A DNA stretch of 64,000 nt. Source: JARRQJ01 sp037381915 (GTDB lineage: Bacteria; Pseudomonadota; Gammaproteobacteria; DRLM01). Shown in pieces: positions 42,045-50,819 of this stretch. The stretch is taken from positions 23,192-87,191 of the forward strand of contig JARRQJ010000005.1 in NCBI GenBank assembly GCA_037381915.1, in the 5' to 3' direction. The stretch's first letter is position 1. Each line of letters opens with the position of its first letter. Position numbers and translations under genes: made by a program. The notes under the pieces are model-generated. The model saw nothing but the letters and a program-made list of their open reading frames with translations, was not told the origin of the DNA and ran no database searches.

Positions 42045-43262
42045 GTGGGCGCCTTCGAATTCACCGCATTGGACGAAGGGGGTCGGGAGCGCAAAGGCGT
42101 GCTCGAGGCGGACACGCCGCGCCAGATCCGCCAGCAGTTGCGGGAAAAGGGCTGGGCGCCGCTGGCGGTGGCGGAGGTGAAGCAACAGGAGGCACGGCGT
42201 CAGATCAGTTCCCCGCTGTTGCGGCGGCGCATCAGTGCCGTGGATCTGGCTCTCATCACCCGCCAGTTCGCCACCTTGATCCGCTCGGGCCTGCCGGTGG
42301 AGGAGGCCTTACAGACCCTGTCCCGCCAGACCGAGAAACCGCGCCTCAAAAGCCTGTTGATGGCAGTGCGGTCGCGGGTCATGGAAGGGCATGCCCTGGC
42401 GACGGCCTTCGAGGACTTTCCCCACGTGTTTCCCGACCTCTACCGTGCCACGGTGGCGGCGGGAGAGCAGTCCGGTTATCTCGACGCTGTATTGGAGCGG
42501 CTGGCGGACTACACGGAAAGCCGTCAGACATTGCAGCAAAAGACCATGCTCGCCTTGATCTACCCCTTGATCGTGATGGGCGTGTCCTTGCTGGTGGTGG
42601 TGTTCTTGATGGTCTACGTGGTGCCGGAGATCGTCCAGGTGTTCGAAGGTATCGGGCAGAAACTGCCCCTGTTGACCCGCAGTCTGATCGCCACCAGCGA
42701 CTTCATCCGCGATAACGGCATCGTGCTGTTGGTGGGGATTGCGGCAGCGGTGGCAGCGCTACGCGCGCTACTGCGCCGCAGCGGGCCGAAACGGCAGCTT
42801 CATCGTATTCTATTAGGCTTGCCCATGATCGGGCGCCTGGTGCGGGGCTTGAATACCGCGCGTTTCGCACGGACCTTGAGCATCCTGACCGGCAGCGGCG
42901 TGCCGGTGCTGGAGGCCTTGCGTATCTCGGCCACCGTGGTGGGCAATCTACCCATGCGCGCGGCGGTGGAGGAGGGGGCGCGGCGAGTGCGGGAAGGGGC
43001 CGCTTTGCATACCGCCTTGGAACACAGCGGCTATTTCCCGCCCATGACGGTCCATCTGATCGCCAGCGGGGAGTCCAGCGGCAAGCTGGATGAGATGCTG
43101 GAGCGAGCGGCGGCCTCGCAGGAACGGGAGATGGAGGTGTTGGTCACCACCATTACCGAATTGTTCGGGCCGCTGTTGATTTTGGTCATGGGCGGCATTG
43201 TGCTGGTGATCGTGTTGGCGATCCTGCTGCCTATCTTCGATTTGAATCAGCTGGTGAAATGA
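42045..43262 (+). CDS. gspF: Type II secretion inner membrane platform protein GspF
   Basis: A 405-residue polytopic protein with two GspF repeats: the first (about 68-190, LITRQFATLIRSGLPVEEALQTLSRQ) and the second (about 270-390, RFARTLSILTGSGVPVLEALRISA), each with cytoplasmic helices followed by membrane helices. The start is GTG 42045. It links the ATPase GspE to the pseudopilus. Confidence 0.97.
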   Translation: MGAFEFTALDEGGRERKGVLEADTPRQIRQQLREKGWAPLAVAEVKQQEARRQISSPLLRRRISAVDLALITRQFATLIRSGLPVEEALQTLSRQTEKPRLKSLLMAVRSRVMEGHALATAFEDFPHVFPDLYRATVAAGEQSGYLDAVLERLADYTESRQTLQQKTMLALIYPLIVMGVSLLVVVFLMVYVVPEIVQVFEGIGQKLPLLTRSLIATSDFIRDNGIVLLVGIAAAVAALRALLRRSGPKRQLHRILLGLPMIGRLVRGLNTARFARTLSILTGSGVPVLEALRISATVVGNLPMRAAVEEGARRVREGAALHTALEHSGYFPPMTVHLIASGESSGKLDEMLERAAASQEREMEVLVTTITELFGPLLILVMGGIVLVIVLAILLPIFDLNQLVK

Positions 43263-43332
43263 GGGGTTGCGGCGGCGAACGATACGCAAAGTGCGACCGC
43301 GGTGATATAGGGATTAGTTTTCAATGTGAGAG

Positions 43333-43803
43333 ATGGTAACCATGATGATGTCCGTAAACAGATCCAAATTAATGCGGCCCCCGCGGGCTCGCGATGAGCA
43401 AGGCTTTACCCTGATCGAGGTCATGGTCGTGGTGGTGATACTCAGTATTCTCGCCGCGATCATCGTGCCGCGCATCATGGATCGACCCGAAAAGGCCCGT
43501 ATCGTCAAGGCTAAGGCCGATATCCGCTCCTTGGAGAGCGCCCTCAACCTCTACAGATTGGATAACCATAATTATCCCACGACCGATGAGGGGCTGGAGG
43601 CGCTGGTGCAAAAACCCAAGGATGCGCCGAGCTGGAAGGAAGGCGGCTACCTCGACCGCCTTCCCAAGGATCCCTGGGGGCGGCCCTATCAGTATCTCAA
43701 TCCCGGCGCCCACGGCAACATCGACATCTTCAGTCTGGGGGCCGACGGCCAGCCGGGAGGAGACGGCAAGGATGCGGACATCGGCAACTGGATGCTTGAG
43801 TAG
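43333..43803 (+). CDS. gspG: Major pseudopilin GspG
   Basis: A 156-residue pseudopilin. The prepilin peptidase site is EQG/FTLIEVMVVVVIL (cleaved after G24) with Glu5, followed by the GspG motif KAKADIRSLESALNLYRLDNHNYPTTDEGLEALV and the calcium-loop region GADGQPGGDGKDADIGNW. ATG 43333 is used, though 43342 or 43348 are possible. Confidence 0.96.
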   Translation: MVTMMMSVNRSKLMRPPRARDEQGFTLIEVMVVVVILSILAAIIVPRIMDRPEKARIVKAKADIRSLESALNLYRLDNHNYPTTDEGLEALVQKPKDAPSWKEGGYLDRLPKDPWGRPYQYLNPGAHGNIDIFSLGADGQPGGDGKDADIGNWMLE

Positions 43804-43815
43804 CGGTTTTGCTTT

Positions 43816-44355
43816 GTGATTACCCGCCAGTGCCTCGCCTGGAAAAGGGCAGATACCCCGTCACGCGGCTTCACCTTGCTGGAAGTGTTGGTGGTGGTGA
43901 TCATCATCGGCGTGGTCATCAGTTTCGCGGTACTGTCGATCAACAGCGACGATAAGACCTTGGAAGAGGATGCGCGGCGTCTCGAGGCGTTGATCAAATT
44001 GACGGGTCAGGAAGCGGTATTGCAGAGTACCGAATTGGCGCTGCAATTTGATGACGGCGGTTACGAGTTCCTGGCATACGACGGGAAAAAGTGGCAACCC
44101 ATCACGGACGATGAAATATTGCGGCCGCGTAAACTGCCCGACAACGTCGCTGTGGACTACGAGCCCGAAGGGCAGAAGGTGACGCTGAAGGGCATGGATG
44201 AGGAGGCGAAGCCGCCGCGCATCTATTTCTTTTCCAGCGGCGAGATGACGCCATTTCGTTTAAGCCTGCATCGCCGCGGTGAACTGGATGGTTATGTCTT
44301 GACCGGCAGCGCACGGGGCAAGACCGAATTGCGCGGAACGGGCGATGGCGGATAA
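43816..44355 (+). CDS. gspH: Minor pseudopilin GspH
   Basis: A 179-residue minor pseudopilin. The cleavage site is SRG/FTLLEVLVVVIII (after G18), then the GspH-type domain with EEDARRLEALIKLTGQEAVLQSTELAL and FFSSGEMTPFRLSL. GTG 43816 is the start. The last 11 bp overlap gspI in another frame. Confidence 0.93.
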   Translation: MITRQCLAWKRADTPSRGFTLLEVLVVVIIIGVVISFAVLSINSDDKTLEEDARRLEALIKLTGQEAVLQSTELALQFDDGGYEFLAYDGKKWQPITDDEILRPRKLPDNVAVDYEPEGQKVTLKGMDEEAKPPRIYFFSSGEMTPFRLSLHRRGELDGYVLTGSARGKTELRGTGDGG

Positions 44356-44770
44356 CGCAAACTCTCGGCAGCGCGCCGCTGGATTCACGCTGGTCGAGAT
44401 TCTGGTGGCCTTGGCGATCTTGGCTATCGCGGTGGCCGCAGTGGTGGCGGCGGTGAGCGCCAACGTCAGCAACGCCGCCTATTTGCGGGATCGTACGCTC
44501 GCCCATTGGGTGGCCATGAATAAGGTCGCCGAGATGCAGGTGGACGGTGATTGGCCGTCGCCGGGAACGAAGCACGGTGACAGCCTCATGGCCGAGCAGA
44601 AGTGGTCATGGCAGATCACCGTGTCCACCACGGATGACAAGGATGTGCGCCGGCTCGACGTGGACGTCTACGGCGACAAGGGCCAGAAAGATGTGCTGGC
44701 CACCCTGGTGGCGTATGTGGGGCGTTCTACCCAGAGCAACGCCGCCGCCACGGGCACGGTGGCGCGATGA
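44345..44770 (+). CDS. gspI: Minor pseudopilin GspI
   Basis: A 141-residue protein with cleavage site AAG/FTLVEILVALAIL (after G13) and the GspI region YLRDRTLAHWVAMNKVAEMQV. GspI nucleates the pseudopilus tip with GspJ and GspK. It overlaps both neighbours (gspH by 11 bp, gspJ by 4 bp). Confidence 0.94.
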   Translation: MADNANSRQRAAGFTLVEILVALAILAIAVAAVVAAVSANVSNAAYLRDRTLAHWVAMNKVAEMQVDGDWPSPGTKHGDSLMAEQKWSWQITVSTTDDKDVRRLDVDVYGDKGQKDVLATLVAYVGRSTQSNAAATGTVAR

Positions 44771-45387
44771 ACGGGCGATGGCGCAGCAAGGGTTTTACCC
44801 TGCTGGAATTGCTGGTGTCCCTGGCCATCTTTGCAATCCTGGCGACCATGGCCTATACGGCCCTCAATACGGTGATGAACGCGCGCAAAGAAGTGGAGAA
44901 GCGCGCGGCGCGCCTCACCGAGCTGCAAACCGCGTTCATGGCCATGGAGCGTGATATCGAGGAGGCGGTGGCCAGGCCGGTGCGCGATGACCTGGGCGAT
45001 GAGCAGCCCGCGCTCAAGGGCGGCGGGGTGGGCACCAACGTCCTGATGTTGACGCGCACCGGTTGGCGCAATCCCTTGGGTGTGGCGCGCAGCGACCTGC
45101 AGCGCGTGGCCTACGGGTTTACCAACCATCAGCTGTTGCGGGAGAGCTGGGGTACCTTGGATCGCGGCCCCGGGAACGAGCCCTACCAGGAGGTGCTGAT
45201 AAACGGCGTGTCGGCAGTGGATGTAAGGTTTCTGGGGCAGGACCGCCAATGGCTGGGATACTGGCCGCCCGAGTCCAACATCGCTGCGCAGAACCCAGAC
45301 CTGGCGCAAATGCCGCTGGCGGTTGAAATCAGCGTGGATGTGAAGGGCTGGGGTAGGATAGTGCGCCTGTTCCGTGTCCCGGGATGA
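44767..45387 (+). CDS. gspJ: Minor pseudopilin GspJ
   Basis: A 206-residue minor pseudopilin: SKG/FTLLELLVSLAIF (after G9), LTELQTAFMAMERDIEEAVARPVRD and the long C-terminal beta domain (GTNVLMLTRTGWRNPLGVARSDLQRVAYGF). It forms the tip complex with GspI and GspK. Confidence 0.95.
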   Translation: MNGRWRSKGFTLLELLVSLAIFAILATMAYTALNTVMNARKEVEKRAARLTELQTAFMAMERDIEEAVARPVRDDLGDEQPALKGGGVGTNVLMLTRTGWRNPLGVARSDLQRVAYGFTNHQLLRESWGTLDRGPGNEPYQEVLINGVSAVDVRFLGQDRQWLGYWPPESNIAAQNPDLAQMPLAVEISVDVKGWGRIVRLFRVPG

Positions 45388-45414
45388 GGCATAGAGAATG
45401 CGACCGACAAAAGT

Positions 45415-46353
45415 ATGAGATACTCATTATCCACAAGGCGGCACAATCAAGGGGTGGCGTTGATCACCGCGGTGTTGATCACCGCCGCCATCGCCATCGC
45501 GGCGGTCGCGATGGCGGCGCAGCAGAACCTGGACGTGCGGCGCACCGCCAATATAATCAACGGCGACCGCTCCTACGTGTTCGCCTTGGGGGTGGAAAGC
45601 TGGGCGACGCAAATACTGATGCGGGACCGGCGCGATAACAAGACCGACAATTTGCATGAGGACTGGGCGTCGCAACTTCCCCCCATCACTGTAGAGGGTG
45701 CAGTGGTAAGCGGACATATCGAAGACATGCAAGGGCGATTCAACCTCAATAATCTGATTAAGGACGGCAAGATCAGCGCCTTGGACATGCGGCGCTTTCA
45801 GCGTTTGCTGGTTATCTTGGGGCTGGATCCCAATCTTGCCGACGCCGTGGTGGATTGGATCGATCCCGATAGTGACATCACCCAGCCGGCCGGCGCCGAG
45901 GATCCCCAGTACCTGCGTGCCGACGTCCCTTACCGGGCGGCGAATCGTCCCTTCGTGAGTCCCAGCGAATTAGTACTGGTACAGGGTTTCAGCAGCGACG
46001 TCTATCAGAAGCTGGCGCCTTTCATTTGCGCCTTGCCGGTGCGTACCACGATCAATGTCAACACCGCCCCCAAGGAGGTGCTCATGGCCTTGGCGGACAA
46101 AATCACCGAGGATGATGCGCAGCAATTGATCGACGGGCGCGGGGATAAAGGCTATGCCAGCGTCGACGCCTTTCGTCAGGAGAAGGTTTTGGCGGGAAGC
46201 GGCCTCAAAGCGGATGGCTTGAGTGTGGCCTCGGACTATTTCTTACTGGACGCGGCGACCAAATTCGATCGGGCGCAAACCCACTTGTATAGTCTGCTGG
46301 CGCGGAGCGACACCGGCATTAGGGTCATTTACAGAGGACAGGGGGCTTTCTAG
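45415..46353 (+). CDS. gspK: Minor pseudopilin GspK
   Basis: The 312-residue largest pseudopilin. It has the cleavage site NQG/VALITAVLITAAI (after G13, without Glu5 as is usual for GspK) and DMQGRFNLNNLI. An inserted helical domain with VDWIDPDSDITQPAGAEDPQYL and helix-hairpin-helix-like parts (NVNTAPKEVLMALADKI) follows. It caps the pseudopilus. Confidence 0.95.
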   Translation: MRYSLSTRRHNQGVALITAVLITAAIAIAAVAMAAQQNLDVRRTANIINGDRSYVFALGVESWATQILMRDRRDNKTDNLHEDWASQLPPITVEGAVVSGHIEDMQGRFNLNNLIKDGKISALDMRRFQRLLVILGLDPNLADAVVDWIDPDSDITQPAGAEDPQYLRADVPYRAANRPFVSPSELVLVQGFSSDVYQKLAPFICALPVRTTINVNTAPKEVLMALADKITEDDAQQLIDGRGDKGYASVDAFRQEKVLAGSGLKADGLSVASDYFLLDAATKFDRAQTHLYSLLARSDTGIRVIYRGQGAF

Positions 46354-47562
46354 GTGCGGGAGAATCTTTTCTTACGCCTCGGCGCGTCTGGGCGAGTGAC
46401 GTGGCTGAAGGAAAGCGAACCCGGCCAGGTCTACGAGGGTACGCTCGCCGAGGCCGCCGCCGCTGCGGCAGGCAGGCAAGTCATCGCGATGGTCCCCGGT
46501 ACTGACGTCATATTGACCAGAGTCGCCGTCCCCACCCGTAACCGCAACCGCATGGCCGCGGCGGTGCCCTATCTCCTCGAGGAGCAACTGGCCGCCGACG
46601 TGGACGACTCCCATTTTGCCTTGGGGGAGCGTGACGCCGAAGGTCGGGTGGCCGTAGCAGTGGTGAGCCAGGCGCGCATGGATGCCTGGCTGGCGCTCCT
46701 CGCCGAAGTCGGGATACAGGCGGACAAGCTTATCCCCGAGACCCTCTTGCTACCCTACCAATCCGATGCATGGAGCCTGCTGGTGGAGCCCGATTGCGTC
46801 ACCCTGCGTAACCAGCCCCAGGGCGGGATGGCCATGGACAGCGCCAATGCGGCCTTCCTTCTGCGGCGCGCTTTGGCGGAAACGGACCTCGCCCCCGCAC
46901 AACTGCATGCCTGGGTCGCCGGGGACGCGGCGGATACCACGATGTTCTCCGATGATCTGGGAGTAGCGGTGCGGATTGAGCCCCTGGCTGTTCCGCCCTT
47001 GGCGTTTTTGGCGCAACAGGCGCAGGCGGAATCCAGCATCGATCTGTTGCAGGGCGCCTATAGTCGACGCGAACAACTGGGCAAGTTGTGGCGGCCGTGG
47101 CGGCCCGTGGCGGCGCTATTGGCGGTGTGGGTGGTCCTGCAGTTCGGCGTCAAGATCTTTCAGCACCACGAGCTGCAACGGCAGGAGCAGCAGTTGCGCG
47201 AGGAAATCAGCCGGATTTATCTGCAGACCTTCCCCGAGGCGAAGCGGGTCGTCAATGCGCGGCTGCAGATGCAGCAGCACCTTGATGAGTTGCGCGGCGG
47301 CACGGGCAACGTGGGTGAGTTCCTCACCCTCCTTGACCAGATAAGCGGGCCGACCACCGATCTCGGCGGGGTGGAGATCGATCGCCTCAGCTATAAGCAA
47401 GGCGAGTTGAATGTCGCCCTGATGATCTCCGATCTGCAGCGCTTGGAACAACTCAAAGACCGTTTGAGCGGCGGCGGGCGATTGTCCGTGGAGATCCAGT
47501 CCGCTACGGCGCGCAACGATCGTGTTGAAGCCCACTTGCAAATCAAGCGGGGGCGCTCATGA
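46354..47562 (+). CDS. gspL: Type II secretion protein GspL
   Basis: A 402-residue bitopic protein. Its cytoplasmic domain is actin-like and binds GspE (ILTRVAVPTRNRNRMAAAVPYLLEEQLAADVD is the conserved N-terminal segment). It has one membrane helix (about 248-264, VAALLAVWVVLQFGVKI) and a periplasmic ferredoxin-like domain. GTG 46354 directly follows the gspK stop. It overlaps gspM by 4 bp. Confidence 0.95.
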   Translation: MRENLFLRLGASGRVTWLKESEPGQVYEGTLAEAAAAAAGRQVIAMVPGTDVILTRVAVPTRNRNRMAAAVPYLLEEQLAADVDDSHFALGERDAEGRVAVAVVSQARMDAWLALLAEVGIQADKLIPETLLLPYQSDAWSLLVEPDCVTLRNQPQGGMAMDSANAAFLLRRALAETDLAPAQLHAWVAGDAADTTMFSDDLGVAVRIEPLAVPPLAFLAQQAQAESSIDLLQGAYSRREQLGKLWRPWRPVAALLAVWVVLQFGVKIFQHHELQRQEQQLREEISRIYLQTFPEAKRVVNARLQMQQHLDELRGGTGNVGEFLTLLDQISGPTTDLGGVEIDRLSYKQGELNVALMISDLQRLEQLKDRLSGGGRLSVEIQSATARNDRVEAHLQIKRGRS

Positions 47563-48044
47563 AGGAGTGGTTCAACGCTTTGGCGCCCCGCGAGCGGCTT
47601 ATGGTGAGCATCGCTGCCGCCGTCGTCGTGTTGGCCCTGGTTTATGCCGCGGCCTGGAGCCCCTTGACGTCGTCCGTCGACCACTTGGAGCAATCCGTAA
47701 CAGAAGAGCAGGCCCTCAAGCAATGGATGCAGCAATCGGCCGCCGAGGTGAATCGCCTGCGTCATGCCGGAGGGGGTGCCGGCGGTGACCATCGTTCCCT
47801 GCTGGCGGTGGTGGATCAGACTTCCAAGCAATCAAAAGTGGCGCCGGCTGTGAAACGCATCGAGCCCGACGGCCAGACATTGGTGCGCGTTACCCTGGAG
47901 AAGGCCGCGTTCGATGACTTGGTGACATGGCTGGGGAGTCTGCAGCGCGACTTCGCCGTGAGCGTCGCCGATGTTTCCATCGACCGTCAGGCCGACAGCG
48001 GTCTGGTTAATGTCCACCTTACCCTCAAGAGGGGTGAGCAGTGA
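47559..48044 (+). CDS. gspM: Type II secretion protein GspM
   Basis: A 161-residue bitopic protein: a short cytoplasmic start (MKEWFNALAPRERLM), one helix (about 14-33), a coiled-coil stretch and a C-terminal ferredoxin-like fold (VKRIEPDGQTLVRVTLEKAAFDDLVTWLGSLQRDF). It partners GspL. It overlaps gspN by 4 bp. Confidence 0.93.
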   Translation: MKEWFNALAPRERLMVSIAAAVVVLALVYAAAWSPLTSSVDHLEQSVTEEQALKQWMQQSAAEVNRLRHAGGGAGGDHRSLLAVVDQTSKQSKVAPAVKRIEPDGQTLVRVTLEKAAFDDLVTWLGSLQRDFAVSVADVSIDRQADSGLVNVHLTLKRGEQ

Positions 48045-48817
48045 AAAAGGCGGTGAAATATATACTGCTCGGCGTGGTGATGTATATGGTCTTCCTGGCG
48101 GGAACCTTGCCGGCACCGTGGATATACAGCCATTGGCTCCATGCCCGTCTGGGAAACTGGGTGTTGTACGGCGTGCAGGGCACGGTCTGGGAAGGGCGCG
48201 CCACCTTGGCGCGATCGGGGAATCTTGAGGTAGACAACCTGCATTGGGATTTCCATCCCTTGAGTCTGCTGCTGGGCAGGGTGGAAGTGGGCTTGCACTT
48301 TGAATATGCGGCGGCGCCTAGCGCCATGGTAGTGGGTCGAAGTTTCACCGGCGCCTGGCATGCCGATGATGTCGACCTGGAACTGCCCGCCGAACGCTTG
48401 ACCCCCCTGCTGCGCCTGCCCGGCGCCCAACTGGGCGGCAAACTGAGGGTCAACTTGTCCGAACTCACGGTGAAGCAGGGGCGGATAACGGCGGCCGCGG
48501 GCAGTGTGGCGTGGGAGAAGGCCGCGGTGCGTAAACCGGTGGCGGTGGACCTGGGGACCTTCACGGTCGATCTTAAAACCACCGCGGAGGGTGTCAGCGG
48601 TACCTTGCTGGATCATGGCGGCGCGGTGCAGGCACAGGGGATATTGAAATTGAACGCCGACGGCAAATACCGATTTACGGCAACGTTTGCCTCGCGCGAC
48701 CCACGGCAACCCCTCATCACCCAGGGCTTGCGGCTCTTCGGTACCCCGGGTCCCGATGGTCGGGTCAAATATTCGGCCGCGGGTGTCGTGCCGTCCCTCA
48801 TTCCTGGGACCGTTTGA
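48041..48817 (+). CDS. gspN: Type II secretion protein GspN
   Basis: A 258-residue protein with an N-terminal signal-anchor (KYILLGVVMYMVFLAGTLPA) and a periplasmic AsmA-like beta domain (GVQGTVWEGRATL, LHWDFHPLSLLLGRVEVGLHFEY). GspN occurs only in some T2SS operons and its role is not fully known. It is the last gene of the cluster. No gspO follows, so the prepilin peptidase (PilD type) must lie elsewhere. Confidence 0.9.
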   Translation: MKKAVKYILLGVVMYMVFLAGTLPAPWIYSHWLHARLGNWVLYGVQGTVWEGRATLARSGNLEVDNLHWDFHPLSLLLGRVEVGLHFEYAAAPSAMVVGRSFTGAWHADDVDLELPAERLTPLLRLPGAQLGGKLRVNLSELTVKQGRITAAAGSVAWEKAAVRKPVAVDLGTFTVDLKTTAEGVSGTLLDHGGAVQAQGILKLNADGKYRFTATFASRDPRQPLITQGLRLFGTPGPDGRVKYSAAGVVPSLIPGTV

Positions 48818-48978
48818 TGCCCGGTCGTTTCGGCGGCTCAGGTCGAGCGGCATGTTCGCCGCCGATTCACGGTAATCTATGCCGGGTTGACAGAGTTCGG
48901 CGCGAGACAAGCATCCCGGCTTACTGCCGGACCGGGAATGGGGTGCCGGCGGGGTGAACGGTGTAACGAGGATGCGGA

Positions 48979-49980
48979 ATGTATTTTGTGCTGTTGGTGG
49001 TGATGTTGCTGGTGATCCTGGTGGCATCCGAGATCTTCGTCAATGCCCTGGAGCATTTGGGTGAACGCCTGAAGATTTCCGAGGGCGTCACCGGCTCATT
49101 GTTCGCCGCGGTGGGCACCGCCATGCCGGAGACCATGGTGCCATTGATCGCCCTGTTCGCCGGTACCGACAATCAAACCATCAACGAGGAAATCGGTGTC
49201 GGCGCGATCCTGGGCGCGCCATTGATGCTGGTGACCCTGGCCATGGGTCTGTTGGCGATCGCTACGCTGCGCAAGCGCGGTTTAGGCGGGGCGTTTCACC
49301 CGGAAATTTCCGGTATCCGCCGCGACCTCAATTTCTTTCTCCTGGCCTTCGGCGCCGCGACCGTGGCCCTGTTTGTTCCCCATCATCTCGCCGTTGTGCG
49401 TGTGGCCATCGCCTCGGTTCTGGTGTTGACTTATTTTGTCTATATCATGTTGACGCTGCGCGCTTCGGAGAAGCTGGTGGAAAATGGCCATGCTACGGAG
49501 GCCGATCATCCCATGCTGCTGAGCCGCATGGGCCTTCCCGATAATCTGTTCGTCGTGATGATCCAAATCGGCCTGGGTGTATCGCTGCTGATCGCGGGTG
49601 CGAAGGGTTTTATTTACGGTGTGGAACAGCTCGCGACGCACTTCGGCGTGTCGGCCTTGCTGATCTCCCTGCTGGTAGTGCCCATCGCCACTGAACTACC
49701 AGAGAAGGTCAACAGCATATTGTGGATCCGCCGCCGCAAGGATACCCTCGCTTTCGGCAATTTGACCGGCGCCATGGTATTCCAAGGGGCGTTGTTGCCG
49801 GCAATCGGGGTGATGTTGACCCCGTGGGAACCACGCCATGAGGTGTTTGTCGGCGTCGTCATCACGCTCGGTGGTGCCTTGTGGTTGCGTTTTCTGATTA
49901 ACAGCGGAGGTCTGCGGGTGTGGCATGCCATGGTCAACGGCGCCCTTTACCTGACATATCTGGCCGTGGTGTGGCGTTGA
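48979..49980 (+). CDS. Sodium:calcium exchanger-like (CaCA) antiporter
   Basis: A 333-residue protein of about ten helices with two alpha repeats: ITGSLFAAVGTAMPETMVPLIALFAG-type (GTAMPET near 49) plus GVGAILGAP, and VVPIATELPEKVNSILWIRRRKDTLAFGNLTGAMVFQG. The acidic residues in AMPET and ATELPEK are the cation ligands. The segments fit the YrbG/CaCA group; Na+, Ca2+ or another cation is possible. ATG 48979 follows GAGGATG. Confidence 0.87.
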   Translation: MYFVLLVVMLLVILVASEIFVNALEHLGERLKISEGVTGSLFAAVGTAMPETMVPLIALFAGTDNQTINEEIGVGAILGAPLMLVTLAMGLLAIATLRKRGLGGAFHPEISGIRRDLNFFLLAFGAATVALFVPHHLAVVRVAIASVLVLTYFVYIMLTLRASEKLVENGHATEADHPMLLSRMGLPDNLFVVMIQIGLGVSLLIAGAKGFIYGVEQLATHFGVSALLISLLVVPIATELPEKVNSILWIRRRKDTLAFGNLTGAMVFQGALLPAIGVMLTPWEPRHEVFVGVVITLGGALWLRFLINSGGLRVWHAMVNGALYLTYLAVVWR

Positions 49981-49990
49981 GCGGTGGCGC

Positions 49991-50554
49991 TCAATAGATC
50001 ACGACCTTGGTGCCCAGGGTGATCCACCGGGCCAGTTGGTCGATCTGTTTATTGGTAAGGGCGACGCAGCCTTCCGTCCAATTGGTGGTTTCATGGATAA
50101 AGCGATTGCCGTGCCCGATGCCGTGGATACCGATATTGCCGCCCAAGGGCGTGTCCTGCGGAGGCAGGTCCCCATGGTAGATGGCCTGGTTAATGGCGGT
50201 ATAGGTAGCGTAATCGATGAGATTGTGGCTCAGCGCCGCTTCGGCGTATTGCCGGTTGGGATAATCCAGGCCGAAGAACATGTGAAAACGGCTGTTGGGA
50301 TTGATCCAGGCGACGTGGAACACACCGAGGGGCGTTTTGCCGTCACCTTCGTGATGGTCGAGGGTGTAACCGTTGCGTCCCACGGAGATGTTACGAAATA
50401 TTTTCTCGATGTGATTGCCTTTGAGGATGGACAGGGTTTGCTTGGCGACGTCGATCATCACCCACGGCTGCCCTGCAGCCTGGGCCTGGACAGGGGTGGT
50501 GGCAGCCAGCCAGATCAAACTCAAGCAAATGAGTACGCGGCGCATATGCTTCAC
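49991..50554 (-). CDS. L,D-transpeptidase (YkuD domain), exported
   Basis: A 187-residue protein with a signal peptide (to about residue 25, VQAQA) and a YkuD catalytic domain: MIDVAKQTLSILKGN, then the active site IHGIGHGNRFIHETTNWTEGCVALTNKQID, with His and Cys conserved (EGC in place of the usual SHGC/SxGC). The protein may crosslink peptidoglycan 3-3 or attach proteins. It is divergent from a second, larger L,D-transpeptidase. ATG 50545 is an alternative start. Confidence 0.88.
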   Translation of the reverse strand: MKHMRRVLICLSLIWLAATTPVQAQAAGQPWVMIDVAKQTLSILKGNHIEKIFRNISVGRNGYTLDHHEGDGKTPLGVFHVAWINPNSRFHMFFGLDYPNRQYAEAALSHNLIDYATYTAINQAIYHGDLPPQDTPLGGNIGIHGIGHGNRFIHETTNWTEGCVALTNKQIDQLARWITLGTKVVIY

Positions 50555-50819
50555 CCATTGGTGGCGGGCAGTTGATCGAACCGGTTCACAACCGGGTACC
50601 TGCTACTTAGGGTACCATAGCGGTCGGGAGATTTCCTGAGTGTCAAGGATGCGACTATCCTGCAAAGATAAACTGATAACATATTATTTTTTAGCGGTGC
50701 CGGGCCGCTAAGCTTAAGGAAACGGTTTGGACGGGAGCTTTACGGGGTTTTCACGGTCGTACACCCGAGAGGAGTGAGCGTCGGAATGGCGGGGCGGATA
50801 ATGCAGGGAGATTTGCTCG

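Noticed and set aside
40521..42185. 554-codon minus-strand frame opposite gspE
   Set aside because: It is a shadow of gspE; the plus-strand translation has all GspE motifs.
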